Origin: Purshia tridentata
Lineage: Eukaryota > Streptophyta > Magnoliopsida > Rosales > Rosaceae
NCBI GenBank assembly: GCA_003254885.1
Contig: QANT01005285.1
Location: forward strand, 25,596 to 89,595
Direction of reading: 5' to 3'
DNA: 64,000 nucleotides
The position numbers and the translations under genes are program-made. Shown one piece after another: positions 63,308 through 64,000 of this stretch (position 1 is the first letter of the stretch; the number at the start of each line of letters is the position of its first letter). The notes below the pieces were generated by a model, which was not told the origin of the DNA, did not search any database, and saw only the letters and a list, made by a program, of their open reading frames with translations.

Positions 63308-64000
63308 TGCAATGCAATTTCCGCGAAATTTCAGTGAACCTATCATTTTTTGACAATTCCAACCCTTTTTCATTTAAATTTTAAAAAATTTCAGCAAAAT
63401 TTTGATAGACATGGACTAGATTTGGTTTTGAGAGGAGATGAGGCTGGTCGGAGCTGGGTTTTCCGTGGATTTCAGCTGCAGGGGAAGCGAGGAAGTTGGG
63501 AAGAAAGGAAGTAAAAGAAAAAAGGAAAAAAAAAAATAGAGGAGGCAGCAGGCAGGGGAAGTTTGGGAAAGTGGGAAGGGAAGAAAGAAAAGCCTAGCTG
63601 CCTGGGAAAGTGGGAAGAGAAAAGAGAAGAAAGGGAAAAAAAATGGAAAAAGAAAAAGAGAAAGAGAAGAGGCAGTGAGGAGGAACGGTGACCAAAACAT
63701 AAAAAGTGAAAGAATAGGAAAAAAAAAAAGGTAAAAATTCTTAGGATCAATTGGGGTTTGGGCTTTTGGACAATTGAAAAAAAAAAAAATTGGGATTTTG
63801 TTTGGTTCTTTGACTTTCGGGTTTCATTTGGAGATTAATTTGGCCCATTGATTTTGGGATTTTTTTTAATTGTTTTTAAACCCTAAATTCTAATACATTT
63901 TTATAAAAAATAAAAAAATTAAACCCTAATATCCTATATTAATTTATATCCTAAAGAATATAGAATATAGATTATAGAATTAATAAAGTTCAGTGTAATT
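63308..64000. mobile_element. Inserted, partly purine-rich sequence replacing the expected DAM-e exon-1 region
   Basis: Homology with DAM-a intron 1 is continuous up to gggaataattacatgtat (DAM-a about 23471) and then stops. The new sequence starts gcaatgcaatttccgcgaaattt. It includes a long purine tract on the plus strand (about 63470-63740) and an AT-rich end. No gene is convincing. Probably the edge of a larger transposable element that continues off the window. Confidence 0.5.

Noticed and set aside
63416-63750. Two overlapping minus-strand open frames rich in Phe, Leu, Ser and Pro
   Set aside because: They are the conceptual reading of a long pyrimidine tract, with no domain and no splice context; low-complexity artefact.

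Overview
The window is nuclear DNA from a eudicot. It is AT-rich, with long introns, many MITEs, retrotransposon fragments and TA microsatellites. The best fit is a woody Rosaceae species (Prunus/Malus-type). The main reason is a head-to-tail array of SVP/AGL24-clade MADS-box genes of the dormancy-associated MADS-box (DAM) kind. Every gene I can support is on the minus strand, so each reads from high to low coordinates. All exon models were built by hand from reading frame, splice dinucleotides and family similarity. No database search was run.

0-13.5 kb: two conserved single-copy-type genes. The first is an O-fucosyltransferase family gene whose C-terminal exons lie off the left edge (7 exons visible, 305 codons). 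The second is a complete 16-exon ULP2-type SUMO protease gene (1020 aa) with an intact His-Asp-Cys triad and a 4 x 28-aa acidic repeat near its C-terminus. Three local tandem duplications in these two genes each copied an exon end together with its 5' splice site.

14-64 kb: the DAM/SVP array. Two complete genes have the 8-exon SVP layout and an intron 1 of 6.6-8.4 kb: DAM-a (15.2-24.1 kb, 226 aa) and DAM-c (30.8-41.4 kb, 225 aa). DAM-e (54.5-57.1 kb and beyond) shows exons 2-8; its MADS exon must lie off the right edge. Between them sit pseudogenes of a second subtype. DAM-b (25.3-29.3 kb) has lost its start codon and is frameshifted and exon-depleted. DAM-d (42.7-53.3 kb) has about 85 bp missing from its MADS box. 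The order intact, broken, intact, broken, intact, plus a leftover second-subtype promoter at 14.0-14.8 kb, suggests a two-gene unit that was duplicated repeatedly.

The intron of DAM-d is interrupted by about 7.15 kb. That block carries another dead DAM copy (exon 8/7 joined to intron 1 with exons 2-6 deleted), an LTR-like segment and a 337-bp TRIM retroelement with a perfect target-site duplication.

The strongest non-coding signals are shared by the DAM copies. One is a block of RY motifs (CATGCATGCATGCA and relatives) about 0.8-1.4 kb into intron 1 of all five copies that keep that region. It resembles the kind of site where VAL/B3 proteins recruit Polycomb at FLC. The other is a conserved upstream block with a G-box about 600-740 bp before the start codon. 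Together these suggest a cold- or chromatin-regulated repressor cluster in which dead copies still carry candidate cis-elements.
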